From NCBI GenBank assembly GCA_949077355.1, contig CARUQW010000012.1, positions 1 to 28,109 on the forward strand: 28,109 nucleotides of DNA. The letters run 5' to 3'. This stretch comes from an uncultured Clostridia bacterium (GTDB lineage: Bacteria; Bacillota; Clostridia; TANB77; CAG-508). Below are positions 1 to 7,945 of the stretch, piece after piece. The position numbers were made by a program, and so were the translations under genes. Position 1 is the stretch's first letter. Each line of letters starts with the position of its first letter. A model generated the notes under the pieces. That model was not told where the DNA came from. It saw nothing but the letters and a program-made list of their open reading frames with translations, and did not search any database.

Positions 1-6
1 ATAAAA

Positions 7-50
7 TGAACCCTCCTTATTAAACTTTTTTGTCTAATAATTTGGGTTCA
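7..50. repeat. Two-tier inverted repeat at the window edge
   Basis: TGAACCC (7-13) pairs with GGGTTCA (44-50), and inside it TTATTA (17-22) pairs with TAATAA (35-40), leaving 3+3 unpaired bases between the stems. The minus-strand product would be followed by TTTTAT, so it could be a terminator or an RNA structure of a gene beyond the left edge. I cannot assign a function. Confidence 0.4.
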
Positions 51-118
51 CTTCACTTTTAGAGTCTTCTTTTTCACTGAATTGTAACTAAAATACTTTA
101 AAATTTTTCCAAAATTGG

Positions 119-147
119 TTGACAAATACAGGTTTTTGTAATATAAT
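119..147 (+). promoter_or_regulatory. SigA promoter of rplM-rpsI
   Basis: Perfect consensus: TTGACA (119-124), a 17-base spacer, and TATAAT (142-147). Transcription should start near 154, leaving a leader of about 90 bases before rplM. Confidence 0.9.
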
Positions 148-156
148 ATTTACGCT

Positions 157-206
157 TATGAATCTATCTAAAACTTCTCCCCGGTAGTTTTATGCTAGAA
201 TTCATA
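157..206 (+). ncRNA. Structured rplM leader (L13-leader candidate)
   Basis: The leader folds into a long hairpin. TATGAATCTA (157-166) pairs with TAGAATTCATA (196-206) with one bulge, and an inner stem AAAACT (170-175) pairs with AGTTTT (186-191) around a C-rich loop. Low-GC Gram-positives carry an autoregulatory L13 leader RNA at this position. Membership in that family is inferred from position and structure only; a covariance-model search would decide. Confidence 0.55.
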
Positions 207-246
207 CCAATAAAAAACAAAAAAGAAATAGGAGGGTATTGTTACC

Positions 247-684
247 ATGAATAATACTACATATAGTGCAAAATGCGGTGAAGTCGAAAGCAAATGGTAT
301 ATTATCGATGCAGCAAACAAACCACTTGGTAGAGTTGCAACAGAAGCTGCTAAATTATTAAGAGGAAAACACAAACCAACATATACACCTAATATTGATA
401 CAGGTGATCATGTTATTATATTAAATTGTAAAGATGTAATCTTAACAGGAAACAAATTAAATCAAAAAATTTACAGACATCATTCAGGTTATATTGGAGG
501 AATGAAAGAAGTTCCTGCTAAAGTAATGCTTGAAAAAAATCCAGAAAAAGCTATGACTTTAGCTATTAAAGGTATGTTACCTCATAACTCTTTAGGAAGA
601 GCTCAAGCTAAAAAATTAAGAGTATATGCTGGAGCAGAACATGAAAATCAAGCACAAAAACCAGAAGTATGGGAGGTAAAATAA
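247..684 (+). CDS. rplM: 50S ribosomal protein L13
   Basis: The protein has 145 residues, the usual length for bacterial L13, an early-assembly protein that binds 23S rRNA. It shows the family signatures: W..DA..KPLGR.A...A..LRGKHKP near the N-terminus, GD.V...N, and the MLP.NSLGR...K.L.VY.G..H stretch near residues 110-130. The site GGAGGG (231-236) lies 10 bases before the ATG. The stop is one base from the rpsI start, so the two genes form the standard L13-S9 operon and are co-translated from one promoter. Nothing is unusual except a slightly long N-terminus before the conserved W. There are no in-frame CGG codons. Confidence 0.98.
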   Translation: MNNTTYSAKCGEVESKWYIIDAANKPLGRVATEAAKLLRGKHKPTYTPNIDTGDHVIILNCKDVILTGNKLNQKIYRHHSGYIGGMKEVPAKVMLEKNPEKAMTLAIKGMLPHNSLGRAQAKKLRVYAGAEHENQAQKPEVWEVK

Positions 685-685
685 T

Positions 686-1087
686 ATGGCTAAGAAAGAA
701 AATATAGTTTTCTATGGTACTGGTAGAAGAAAAAGCTCTGTTTCTAGAGTTAGATTAGTAGAAGGTACTGGAAAAATAACAATTAATGGAAAAGATATTG
801 ATGAATTTTTCGGATTAGAAACTTTAAAAGTTATCGTTAGACAACCTTTAACAGTTACTAATACAACAGCAAAATATGACGTTATCGTTACCGTTAAAGG
901 TGGCGGTTTCACAGGTCAAGCAGGAGCTATTCGTCATGGTATTGCTAGAGCTTTAAATGAAGCTAATTCAGAATATAGACCAGCTTTAAAATCAAATGGT
1001 TTCTTAACAAGAGATCCTCGTATGAAAGAAAGAAAAAAATACGGTCTTAAAAAAGCTCGTAAAGCACCACAATTCTCAAAAAGATAA
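686..1087 (+). CDS. rpsI: 30S ribosomal protein S9
   Basis: The protein has 133 residues, normal for S9, a small-subunit head protein whose C-terminal tail reaches the P-site tRNA. Family hallmarks are present: GTGRRK.S..RV near residues 11-22, GGG..GQAGA.RHGIARAL in the middle, and the basic end RDPR.KERKKYGLKKARKAPQFSKR. The final KR, which contacts tRNA, is intact. The ribosome site GGGAGG (671-676) sits inside the end of rplM, so translation is coupled. One TTC-GGA pair is read normally here, which shows that a C before GGA is not by itself a problem in this genome. Confidence 0.98.
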   Translation: MAKKENIVFYGTGRRKSSVSRVRLVEGTGKITINGKDIDEFFGLETLKVIVRQPLTVTNTTAKYDVIVTVKGGGFTGQAGAIRHGIARALNEANSEYRPALKSNGFLTRDPRMKERKKYGLKKARKAPQFSKR

Positions 1088-1116
1088 AAAAAGCTCATTG
1101 GAGCAAAATTTATACA

Positions 1117-1154
1117 AAGCGGTAATCTATTTAGATTACTGCTTATCTTTTTTT
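1117..1154 (+). terminator. Rho-independent terminator of rplM-rpsI
   Basis: A 12-bp stem (1117-1128 with 1133-1144, one G-U pair) with the 4-base loop ATTT is followed by ATCTTTTTTT. Confidence 0.9.
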
Positions 1155-1184
1155 CTTTATGTTATTTTAATTCTATTATATCAT

Positions 1185-1222
1185 AAAAAACATAAGGTCA
1201 CAATTTGTGACCTTATGTTTTT
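1185..1222. terminator. Bidirectional terminator between convergent genes
   Basis: CATAAGGTCACAA (1191-1203) pairs perfectly with TTGTGACCTTATG (1205-1217), with a run of A on the left and T on the right. It therefore terminates in both directions, serving the gene at 1239-3014 and backing up rpsI. Confidence 0.88.
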
Positions 1223-1238
1223 CAAAATTAATTGATTC

Positions 1239-3014
1239 TTATTTTTCATTTTCTAACTCTTTTAATAACTTCGCCTTTTCTTCTTCTGTCAGACTGTCCC
1301 ATTCATTCGCATTTTTATCTGGGTCTACTTCTGTGATATGATTATTCGAATCTTGTATCACATCTTGCTTCTCCTGATTCAACTGCTCCTGTTTAGAACT
1401 AATTTCCTGTGAAAAAGAAAGGTTGTCAAATGAAACAATGTTAATAGCTCCATTGGACTCATCGATATACGATACCTTTACTGAATCACCTTCCCTTGTA
1501 ATTGGAAGTTCTTCTGATATCATATAGGAAGCCAAATACAACTTTGTGGTGTCATCATCCAAAATCATATAATAGTAAGTGTCTCCACTTTCTATATTTG
1601 CTGAAATTCTTGTAACAACACCTTCTGAAGTGTATCCATAGGCTTCTTCGCCAAAGTCAACTGTTTCTCCGCTATGGTTGACAGCATTGATATAGGCCCT
1701 CTTAGTTTCAGCAATTGTAGTTCCAGTTGCCACAATAGAATAATCTTCTATCTTTAGCATAGCATACTCTTTTACCAGCCCTTCATCATCCTTTAAGGTA
1801 CAAAAGTAGGTTGGAATTCCCGAAACATTGATTGGGATTGGATTAGTTGCATCATATCCCATATTCTGCACCTTTCCTTCCGCACTCTTCATACCTGCAG
1901 ATTCTGTTGCTCCTACCATTCGATACATAACAGATTCCTTAGTTCTTGTATTTACCATTATAAAACCAACAGTTCCATTGTCTTTTCCAACAGAACTCAT
2001 ACCAGTATAATAGAAGCAATCTCCTTCATTATATACAGTGGTCATATGTTTTGTCACAGAAAGTTTATCTTTATCTGAAAAGTTAAAAATCCCATGAACA
2101 TATTTCCCATAATTTTCGAGCTGGTCTTTGACAAAAGATTCTGGTTGAATGATATCAACCCATTCTGGAGCATCTTTAACGGAATAACCTTTGCATTCTC
2201 CAGTTTGAGCATCACATACAACTACACCTGTAGCCTCTGGATTACTCCAAAGAGTAGTATTCTCATAAGTTGTTACTACCCAATAGGGTCTACCACTATC
2301 ATCCAATTCAAAGCTGTATTCCGTCAATCCAACCGAACGAAAACCATTGGAACGGATATGCCGCTTCAAATTAGATGAAAAACATGCACTACTCAAATAT
2401 TTCAAACGAATTGGTTCATTATCATATTCTCTGACCAATCTTACATCATTAGGATTAGTTGCACTTACCATAACATAACCGGAAGTTCCCTGCTTATTCG
2501 ATCTCCATTTCCAGAAACTCCGATGTTCTAATGGTGCTACATAAAAAAGTTTTCCATTTACTTGCTGCTTGTTTGTAAATTCGCCAATTTCCATCTGAGA
2601 ACCTAATGATAAATCTTCGCCCAATTTCTTGTCTGCTAGTTTATCCGCCAGTTTTATATCCACAATTGGAATTTGAGAATTATCAATTTCCACCACATCT
2701 TCTGTGAACGATTTTTCCTCAATTGTACCAATCTGTGAATACATCTCTGATGAATGGAACAAAGCTGTGCTTCCAATTGCTCCTATTAGCAATACTACTA
2801 AAAATAAGAAAATTGCCGATAACAGAATACTAAACTTGTATTCATATTCATCTGAAATCCACCATGCCAATAATGCTGCTGCCAAAATGACCCCTGGACC
2901 AATATATATAAAACCTTCCAGATTCCACAAAGACAATGTTGGCAAAGTAAAATAATAAATGATCCCATACAGAATTGCTACGATTAATGTTACAATACCT
3001 TTTGCTATTTTCAT
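1239..3014 (-). CDS. Large membrane-anchored protein of unknown function
   Basis: The protein has 591 residues. I do not recognise a named family. The N-terminus holds three hydrophobic segments (about residues 5-25, 32-52 and 62-87), followed by a soluble part of about 430 residues, probably outside the cell, that is rich in beta-type patterns. The C-terminus (about 540-591) is a charged, Q/E/K-rich tail. Repeated phrases such as SGYVMVSATNP, VGFIMVNTRTKES and PTYFCTLKDDEG suggest duplicated PepSY-like or beta-sandwich modules; this is inference only. GGAGG (3024-3028) lies 9 bases before the ATG, and a good promoter lies upstream. Codon use differs from the neighbours: more G/C third positions and two in-frame CGG arginine codons (first bases 2363 and 2522 on the minus strand), a codon that native genes here avoid. 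This indicates recent acquisition. Confidence 0.75.
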   Translation of the reverse strand: MKIAKGIVTLIVAILYGIIYYFTLPTLSLWNLEGFIYIGPGVILAAALLAWWISDEYEYKFSILLSAIFLFLVVLLIGAIGSTALFHSSEMYSQIGTIEEKSFTEDVVEIDNSQIPIVDIKLADKLADKKLGEDLSLGSQMEIGEFTNKQQVNGKLFYVAPLEHRSFWKWRSNKQGTSGYVMVSATNPNDVRLVREYDNEPIRLKYLSSACFSSNLKRHIRSNGFRSVGLTEYSFELDDSGRPYWVVTTYENTTLWSNPEATGVVVCDAQTGECKGYSVKDAPEWVDIIQPESFVKDQLENYGKYVHGIFNFSDKDKLSVTKHMTTVYNEGDCFYYTGMSSVGKDNGTVGFIMVNTRTKESVMYRMVGATESAGMKSAEGKVQNMGYDATNPIPINVSGIPTYFCTLKDDEGLVKEYAMLKIEDYSIVATGTTIAETKRAYINAVNHSGETVDFGEEAYGYTSEGVVTRISANIESGDTYYYMILDDDTTKLYLASYMISEELPITREGDSVKVSYIDESNGAINIVSFDNLSFSQEISSKQEQLNQEKQDVIQDSNNHITEVDPDKNANEWDSLTEEEKAKLLKELENEK

Positions 3015-3132
3015 ACTGTTTAACCTCCATGATGTTTGTTTCTACTTTCTTGTTTATGAGTTACCAAATAAAAAATAATCTTCCCTCCTTCTTGATAATT
3101 ATCGTGAATTAAATCAATATAATTCTTCTTTT

Positions 3133-3161
3133 ATTATATCATGTTTTACATAATTTAGCAA
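3133..3161 (-). promoter_or_regulatory. SigA promoter of the gene at 1239-3014
   Basis: On the minus strand: TTGCTA (3161-3156), a 17-base spacer, and TATAAT (3138-3133). The spacer and -10 region are nearly identical to the prs promoter at 12260-12288. Confidence 0.8.
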
Positions 3162-3188
3162 ATAGACAGGTTTATGTTGATTAAATTC

Positions 3189-3226
3189 AAAAAGAACTTC
3201 AAAGCTTTTCACTTTAAAGTCCTTTT
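3189..3226 (-). terminator. Terminator after the UPF0210 gene
   Basis: On the minus strand, AAAAGGACTTTAAAG pairs with CTTTGAAGTTCTTTTT through a stem of about 15 bp with two G-U pairs, around a 7-base loop. It ends in a U-rich run just downstream of the stop at 3230. Confidence 0.7.
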
Positions 3227-3229
3227 GAT

Positions 3230-4585
3230 TTAATTTTTTAAACTTTGCATTGGTGCTGGAATCTGTCCTCCTCGGTTAATAAATCTGGCAGAAGAATATG
3301 AATTTACTTTCATGATTGGTCCATGTCCCAATAAGCCTCCAAAATCTAGTTCTTCTCCTTCCTTCTTTCCAATCGCTGGTATGACACGAACAGCTGTCGT
3401 TTTTGAATTTACCATTCCAATTGCGGCTTCATCTGCAATTATTGCTGAAATTGTTTCTTCTGGTGTTTCTCCTGGAATTACAATCATATCTAATCCAACG
3501 CTACATACCGCTGTCATAGCTTCTAGTTTTTCTAAAGATAATGATTGGCATCTTGCTGCATCTATCATTCCAGCATCCTCTGTAACTGGTATAAATGCTC
3601 CAGAAAGTCCCCCTACTTTTGAAGAAGCCATAACACCACCCTTTTTAACAGCATCATTTAATAGCGCTAGTGTGGCTGTTGTTCCATGTGTTCCACATTT
3701 TTCTAGTCCCATTTCTTCTAATATATGGGCTACCGAATCTCCCACTGCTGGGGTTGGAGCTAAAGATAGGTCTACAATACCAAATGGTACCCCTAATCTT
3801 TTGGAAGCTTCTGTTCCTACTAGTTGTCCCATACGAGTAATTTTGAAAGCTGTTTTTTTAATAATATCCGCTATTTCTGTTATATTGGCTTCTTTTGCTC
3901 TTGCAATTGCTGATTTTACAACTCCTGGTCCTGAAACTCCTACATTAATTACACATTCTTCTTCTCCTACCCCATGAAAAGCTCCTGCCATAAAAGGATT
4001 ATCATCTGGTGCGTTACAAAATACAACTAATTTTGCACTTCCTAAACAATTTCTATCTGCTGTAAGTTCACTGGTTTGTCTTATTATTTTTCCCATCAAT
4101 TTACAAGCATCCAAATTAATTCCCGCTTTGGTTGACCCCACATTAACAGATGAACATACTCTTTCTGTTTTACTAAGTGCTTCTGGTATCGACCTAATTA
4201 ATTCTTCATCACCTGCACTAAAGCCCTTTTGTACTAAGGCAGAATAGCCTCCTATAAAGTTAACATTGCAATCTATTGCTGCTTTTTCTAGTGTTAAAGC
4301 AAATTTTATTGGATTTCCTTTACAAGCTGATGAAATGATTGAAATTGGTGTTACAGATATTCGTTTATTAATAATTGGTATACCATATTCTTTTTCGATA
4401 TCTTCTCCCACTTTTACTAAGTTTTTAGCATATTGCGTAATTTTTTTATAAACTTTATCACATGCTTGATCGATATCTGGGTCAATACAATCTAATAAAG
4501 AGATTCCCATTGTTATGGTTCGAATATCTAAGTTCTCTTCTTGTATCATTTTTATGGTTTCTAATATATCTCCTGTGTTTAACAT
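3230..4585 (-). CDS. UPF0210 / DUF711 family protein
   Basis: The 451 residues match the usual length of the UPF0210 (DUF711) family, cytosolic proteins with a fold related to glycyl-radical enzymes of the pyruvate formate-lyase type. Their reaction is not known to me. Recognisable parts are the N-terminal DI..TI.M......DIRTITMGISLLDC, the middle FIGGYSALVQKG and NVGVSGPGVV segments, and the C-terminal DFGGLLGHGPIMKVN.YSS..FI.RGG.IPAP.QSLKN. It starts at ATG with GGGAGG 5 bases upstream. Its ribosome site fills the 12-base gap after the ACT-domain gene, so the two are co-translated; this pairing is widely conserved and suggests a regulator-enzyme pair. A 221-codon reverse open frame within it (3312-3977, +) is a shadow. 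Confidence 0.92.
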   Translation of the reverse strand: MLNTGDILETIKMIQEENLDIRTITMGISLLDCIDPDIDQACDKVYKKITQYAKNLVKVGEDIEKEYGIPIINKRISVTPISIISSACKGNPIKFALTLEKAAIDCNVNFIGGYSALVQKGFSAGDEELIRSIPEALSKTERVCSSVNVGSTKAGINLDACKLMGKIIRQTSELTADRNCLGSAKLVVFCNAPDDNPFMAGAFHGVGEEECVINVGVSGPGVVKSAIARAKEANITEIADIIKKTAFKITRMGQLVGTEASKRLGVPFGIVDLSLAPTPAVGDSVAHILEEMGLEKCGTHGTTATLALLNDAVKKGGVMASSKVGGLSGAFIPVTEDAGMIDAARCQSLSLEKLEAMTAVCSVGLDMIVIPGETPEETISAIIADEAAIGMVNSKTTAVRVIPAIGKKEGEELDFGGLLGHGPIMKVNSYSSARFINRGGQIPAPMQSLKN

Positions 4586-4597
4586 TTTTTCCTCCCT

Positions 4598-4867
4598 TTA
4601 TATACGATGCATAGAATTGAATATGTCTTCATGCATAACATGAACTTGAAGCTCTATTTCTTTTCCCATCTTTTCTAATTCATCTTTTAACTTACCTAAT
4701 TCCTCTGTCATTTTTTCAATATCAATTAACATTACCATTGTAAATATTTCTTGTAATAATGTCTGATTAATATCTAAAATATTAGCATTATATTTCGCAC
4801 AGATATTACTTACTTTAGCTACAATACCAACTTGGTCCTTTCCTATTACTGTTATAATTGCTCTCAT
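4598..4867 (-). CDS. UPF0237 family ACT-domain protein
   Basis: This 89-residue protein consists of one ACT domain: the start MRAIITVIGKDQVGIVAKVS is the typical beta-alpha turn with the ligand-binding G-x-x-G-I part, followed by NILDINQT and the second half FTMVMLIDIEK. ACT domains bind small ligands, often amino acids. The UPF0237 family is nearly always next to UPF0210, as here, so it probably senses a metabolite or is a subunit for that partner; this is inferred from context. The ATG is preceded by AGGGAGGG. A promoter with TTGAAA-17-TATGAT lies directly upstream. Confidence 0.92.
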   Translation of the reverse strand: MRAIITVIGKDQVGIVAKVSNICAKYNANILDINQTLLQEIFTMVMLIDIEKMTEELGKLKDELEKMGKEIELQVHVMHEDIFNSMHRI

Positions 4868-4893
4868 GTTTATCCCTCCCTTTACTTTTTCGT

Positions 4894-4922
4894 ATCATAC
4901 CATAAATTGCTTTCTTTTTCAA
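4894..4922 (-). promoter_or_regulatory. SigA promoter of the UPF0237-UPF0210 operon
   Basis: On the minus strand: TTGAAA (4922-4917), a 17-base spacer, TATGAT (4899-4894). Confidence 0.7.
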
Positions 4923-4980
4923 CTTAAATGTCTCCAAAAAACTACCCAAGAATCTTTTAGCTAATTTCTAGAATTTTGAA

Positions 4981-5052
4981 AAGAAAAAATAAATAAACTT
5001 TTAATTATCAAACTTAAAGAAATTGCCAAAAGGATCCGTCCCTTTTGGCAAC
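4981..5052 (-). repeat. TTGCCA hairpin element, copy A (also terminator of yunB)
   Basis: A perfect 11-bp stem, TTGCCAAAAGG (5023-5033) with CCTTTTGGCAA (5041-5051), has the loop ATCCGTC. It is flanked by AAAAAATAAATAAACTTTT (4984-5002). Two further copies lie at 21902-21972 (inverted) and 22051-22121. Read on the minus strand the hairpin is followed by a U-rich run, so it should end the sipL-yunB transcript. Confidence 0.8.
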
Positions 5053-5070
5053 TTTTGGCAAAATCTTTAT

Positions 5071-5788
5071 TTATTCGATTACTTCTAGTGCATCATTACA
5101 ATTCATCCCTTCTAAATTGTAATAGGTATTAGGAATATTTCCCACAATTACATTTTCAATTAACAATACTTGATTAGTAATATCTCTGGAAATATTGTCA
5201 AATGGTGTTAAAATGTTAACATTACATTTTACTTGCAAATATACTCGATGCAAGGTCTGATTAATGCCCTGTGCTGTGAATTCACTTCTTAAGTCTGTTT
5301 CCACATCACCAATGGAAGATATTCTTATTTTAACGCCTGGACCTCTTCCTGCTAACATTTTAAATCCACTAAAACTTCCGAAGTGCAATTTCTATGTTTT
5401 CTCTTCCTCTCTTATTAATTTCTTCTTGAATTTTATTGGCTACATCTGATATTATTTCATTGATTGGAATGACATTAGATTTTATCATGGTTATATTTCC
5501 ACTATTATCTTTTTCGATTGTAAAAAGTTCATCATAAGTATGTTCTCTCATTACATTGGTGGCTTGTTCGTTTGAAATAATAGTAGCAATAGACTTTGCT
5601 CGATTTTCACATAGCGTATCAAAAATTGGTAATACTGCATCTAAAATAAGTTTTACAGTTGAAAAAGCTATGATTAAAATGACTAACATCGTAGTCATTT
5701 TTTTGGTTTTTTCATTTTGTATTCTTTTTCTGGATTGCAGAATAATTTTAGGAATTCTAATTCGTGGTCTGGAATAAATCTTATGCAT
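5071..5788 (-). CDS. yunB: Sporulation protein YunB, split by a +1 frameshift at CGG-A
   Basis: Two frames together give one YunB-like protein of 238 residues, normal for the family. Codons 1-136 run from the ATG at 5788 to 5381, and 103 codons including stop run from 5379 to 5071. The first part has basic residues, a membrane segment (about 31-52) and the ISDVANKIQEEIN region. The second begins GSFSGFKMLAGRGPGVKI, the conserved C-terminal half. In frame 0 the ribosome meets CTT-CGG-AAG and stops three codons later; skipping the C at 5380 gives CTT-GGA-AGT. YunB is a SigE-dependent protein needed for normal spores in Bacillus. The ATG overlaps the end of sipL by 8 bases, so it is co-translated with it. 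Either this is recoding or the gene is broken; the same signature in three other genes favours recoding. Confidence 0.85.
5377..5383 (-). other. CTT-CGG-A +1 frameshift site in yunB
   Basis: Minus-strand CTTCGGA. Dropping the C at 5380 joins the frames as Leu-Gly. The P-site codon CUU followed by a rare arginine codon closely resembles the Ty1 shift site CUU-AGG-C. The frame-0 stop (TAG) follows three codons later. Confidence 0.75.
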
Positions 5789-7328
5789 AAGTTATTCCTG
5801 TTTTGACATAACGAGGAATAAATATTTTTTGTCCGATATTAATTCTATCTGCATCTTCAATTCCATTCGTTCTCACAATGTCATCTACTGTACTACCATA
5901 TCTTTTAGCTATTTGCCATAAAGTATCTCCTTTTTTTACAATATATAAGATTAGACTATAATCCTCTGCTTCTCTTTCTCCATTTGTTTGAATTTCATTC
6001 ATAATATTCATATTGGTACTTCGATACATATCATTATTCATCACTAAGTCAACATTACTCGTAATCATTCCTCCATCTTGTACAATAAAATCTTGGTTAG
6101 CAACTTCCATTTCTAATCTACTATTTACATTTTCAGCATCTTCAATCCCATCTACTGTATATTCAAATGGTATCTTGGCATTTCGTACTTCCATTTGTAA
6201 ATCTTGGTCTGATAACACAAAATTGATTTCTAGATTACCTGTATAAACAATTCTACTACTGCCATTTTCTTGTTTCTCGATAACTGGACAAACATCTACA
6301 TCAATAATATTTTTATTTTCAATTCCCTCTACTTCTATTCTTTCTCTAATTTGTTTCATTTCTTTACGAGTTTGTTTATTTGTTATCGTTGTTATCTTTT
6401 TCTTGTTAAATTCTAAGTTTTCACAAGGGCTATATAAGTCTTGTATTAAATTAATTTGCTTTTCTTCGTAAACAATTGCTAGCACTCCTATTTCTAATTC
6501 AATATAAATAGAATGTTCTTCTGATGCATTTGGTTTAATTATCATATTTTTAATTTCATAGTCTAAATCACAAATATTTTCTTCGGTAACATTTGGTATA
6601 TCAATAAATCCCACAATCGGTATTTTACATTCCACTGAATTGACTCTATTGTCTTCTGTTAAATACATAATTTTCACACGAGCTTCTGCCTTAGCTAGTA
6701 TTTTATTGTAACTCACCTTCACATCTCTATCTACTACTGCAATATCCGTTTTTAATATTTCTGCTAAATTGTCGATATTATCAATTGAAATATTATCTTT
6801 GGTATAAATTTTATTTTCGCCCATCCCAACTAGTGAATTTACTCTTAAATCTTCTTTTAGCATTTGAATTCCTTCTGCATTTGGTATATTATTTACAATT
6901 TCTACTTCTTCTTTGGCATAAACTTTAATATCCATTTCTAACGTCGCTTTGATACCTATTTTTCTTCCATTAATCACTTTACATTCAATCGTTTTTAATT
7001 TTGCTTGAATAATAGCGTCCATACCTTCTTTTGCATTTGGTACTTGTATCATTTCTGAAAAATCTAAACTGGTATTAATCCCTCTCACTTTACTTTGTGT
7101 ATCATCTGCTAAATACATTATATATGTATTAATATTTCCATCCAATCTAACTTTTTCATCTAATACTTCCTTTTTATAAACACATACTACCCCACTTGTA
7201 CAAATTGTGTTCAAAATATCTGGTTTTGAATCTGGTACAATCATATCCCCTTCTACCATAATGATATCCTTTTTAGCCGCTATTAATTTATTTACACATA
7301 AATTCTCATTTACTGTTTCTAATACCAT
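5781..7328 (-). CDS. sipL: SipL-like spore coat morphogenetic protein (DUF3794 + LysM)
   Basis: This 515-residue protein has an N-terminal and middle part of repeated DUF3794-type beta segments (DGNINTYIMYLADD, KAEARVKIMYLTEDN, and GNLEINFVLSDQD near 370) and one C-terminal LysM domain at about 463-508 (YIVKKGDTLWQIAKRYG, then INIGQKIFIP). This is the architecture of SipL in Clostridioides difficile, which binds SpoIVA and anchors the coat on the forespore surface. Clostridia have SipL where Bacillus has SpoVID, so it supports a clostridial host. The ATG has AGGAGGT 7 bases upstream. It is followed by yunB with overlap. A SigE-like promoter is visible upstream. Confidence 0.9.
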   Translation of the reverse strand: MVLETVNENLCVNKLIAAKKDIIMVEGDMIVPDSKPDILNTICTSGVVCVYKKEVLDEKVRLDGNINTYIMYLADDTQSKVRGINTSLDFSEMIQVPNAKEGMDAIIQAKLKTIECKVINGRKIGIKATLEMDIKVYAKEEVEIVNNIPNAEGIQMLKEDLRVNSLVGMGENKIYTKDNISIDNIDNLAEILKTDIAVVDRDVKVSYNKILAKAEARVKIMYLTEDNRVNSVECKIPIVGFIDIPNVTEENICDLDYEIKNMIIKPNASEEHSIYIELEIGVLAIVYEEKQINLIQDLYSPCENLEFNKKKITTITNKQTRKEMKQIRERIEVEGIENKNIIDVDVCPVIEKQENGSSRIVYTGNLEINFVLSDQDLQMEVRNAKIPFEYTVDGIEDAENVNSRLEMEVANQDFIVQDGGMITSNVDLVMNNDMYRSTNMNIMNEIQTNGEREAEDYSLILYIVKKGDTLWQIAKRYGSTVDDIVRTNGIEDADRINIGQKIFIPRYVKTGITYA

Positions 7329-7358
7329 TTATTTACCTCCTTTTTCTTTCTTTATAAC

Positions 7359-7388
7359 ATGTATATGGAAGGATAGACAAATTTATGA
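7359..7388 (-). promoter_or_regulatory. Possible SigE promoter of sipL
   Basis: On the minus strand TCATAAAT (7388-7381), a spacer of about 14, and CATATACAT (7367-7359) resemble the Bacillus SigE pattern (TCATATT, CATACAAT). sipL is a SigE-class gene in Clostridioides. This rests on a motif match only. Confidence 0.4.
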
Positions 7389-7409
7389 CCATTTTAATAA
7401 CAAGTCGTC

Positions 7410-7445
7410 AAAAAAGCCAATATAGATTTATTCTATACTGGCTTT
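7410..7445 (-). terminator. Terminator of veg
   Basis: On the minus strand AAAGCCAGTATAGA (7445-7432) pairs with TCTATATTGGCTTT around a 5-base loop, with one G-U pair, and ends in TTTTTT at about 7410. Confidence 0.88.
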
Positions 7446-7454
7446 CCTTGTATT

Positions 7455-7748
7455 CTAAAGTGATGTTTTTTTCCTTTTTTCTACTGCTGGTGGTATTAAT
7501 GGTGAATACGAATCTCCATCAAAAACTTCCACTTCAACTGTCCTGGTTAATACATCTGTATAACTATAAGTAACATTTCTATCATTTTCCTCATATTTTA
7601 CAACAAAAATATTAGGATATGCTTTTTCTATTGTAGCTTCTTTCTCAAAGGCTTTACTTCTTCCTAAAGAACCCTTTACGATTATCTTTTGACCCACTTT
7701 CTCTATAATGTCTGTTTTCAGATTTGCTATATCTGCTCGACAAATCAT
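7455..7748 (-). CDS. veg: Veg protein (DUF1021)
   Basis: The 97 residues have the Veg pattern: DI..LK..I...VGQKI.VK...GR.K...K.A.IE..YPN.FVV.Y......VTYSYTDVLT.TVE. Veg is a small cytosolic protein, abundant in vegetative Bacillus cells and linked to biofilm gene control. The ATG at 7748 has GAAGGTGATT 5 bases upstream. The gene has its own consensus promoter and terminator, so it is a single-gene unit. In Bacillus too it is known for a very strong promoter and lies close to yabG, so this neighbourhood is ancestral. Confidence 0.92.
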   Translation of the reverse strand: MICRADIANLKTDIIEKVGQKIIVKGSLGRSKAFEKEATIEKAYPNIFVVKYEENDRNVTYSYTDVLTRTVEVEVFDGDSYSPLIPPAVEKRKKTSL

Positions 7749-7777
7749 GCAATCACCTTCTCCCTTAAGATGGCTTG

Positions 7778-7806
7778 ATTATAGCATTTTCTGCATAAAA
7801 TGTCAA
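7778..7806 (-). promoter_or_regulatory. Consensus SigA promoter of veg
   Basis: On the minus strand: TTGACA (7806-7801), 17 bases, TATAAT (7783-7778). It is a perfect match, as expected for the strong veg promoter. Confidence 0.92.
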
Positions 7807-7945
7807 AAAATGAGAGTCTTTGTTGTATCTCTGTATTCCTTTATTTTCAAGGCTTTTATTGATTTTTATTCATTGTTTTACACTTATATTACATTTGTAT
7901 TACAAAAATATTACAGTATCATAATTTTGAGAACGGAGGAAAAAA

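Noticed and set aside
3312..3977. 221-codon open frame on the + strand
   Set aside because: It lies wholly antisense to the well-supported UPF0210 gene, has a low-complexity Ser/Pro/Ile composition and no ribosome site. It is a shadow.
7885..7920. Three ATTACA motifs at about 10-base spacing, possible iterons
   Set aside because: Only three short AT-rich units without a replication gene nearby; expected by chance in such AT-rich DNA.
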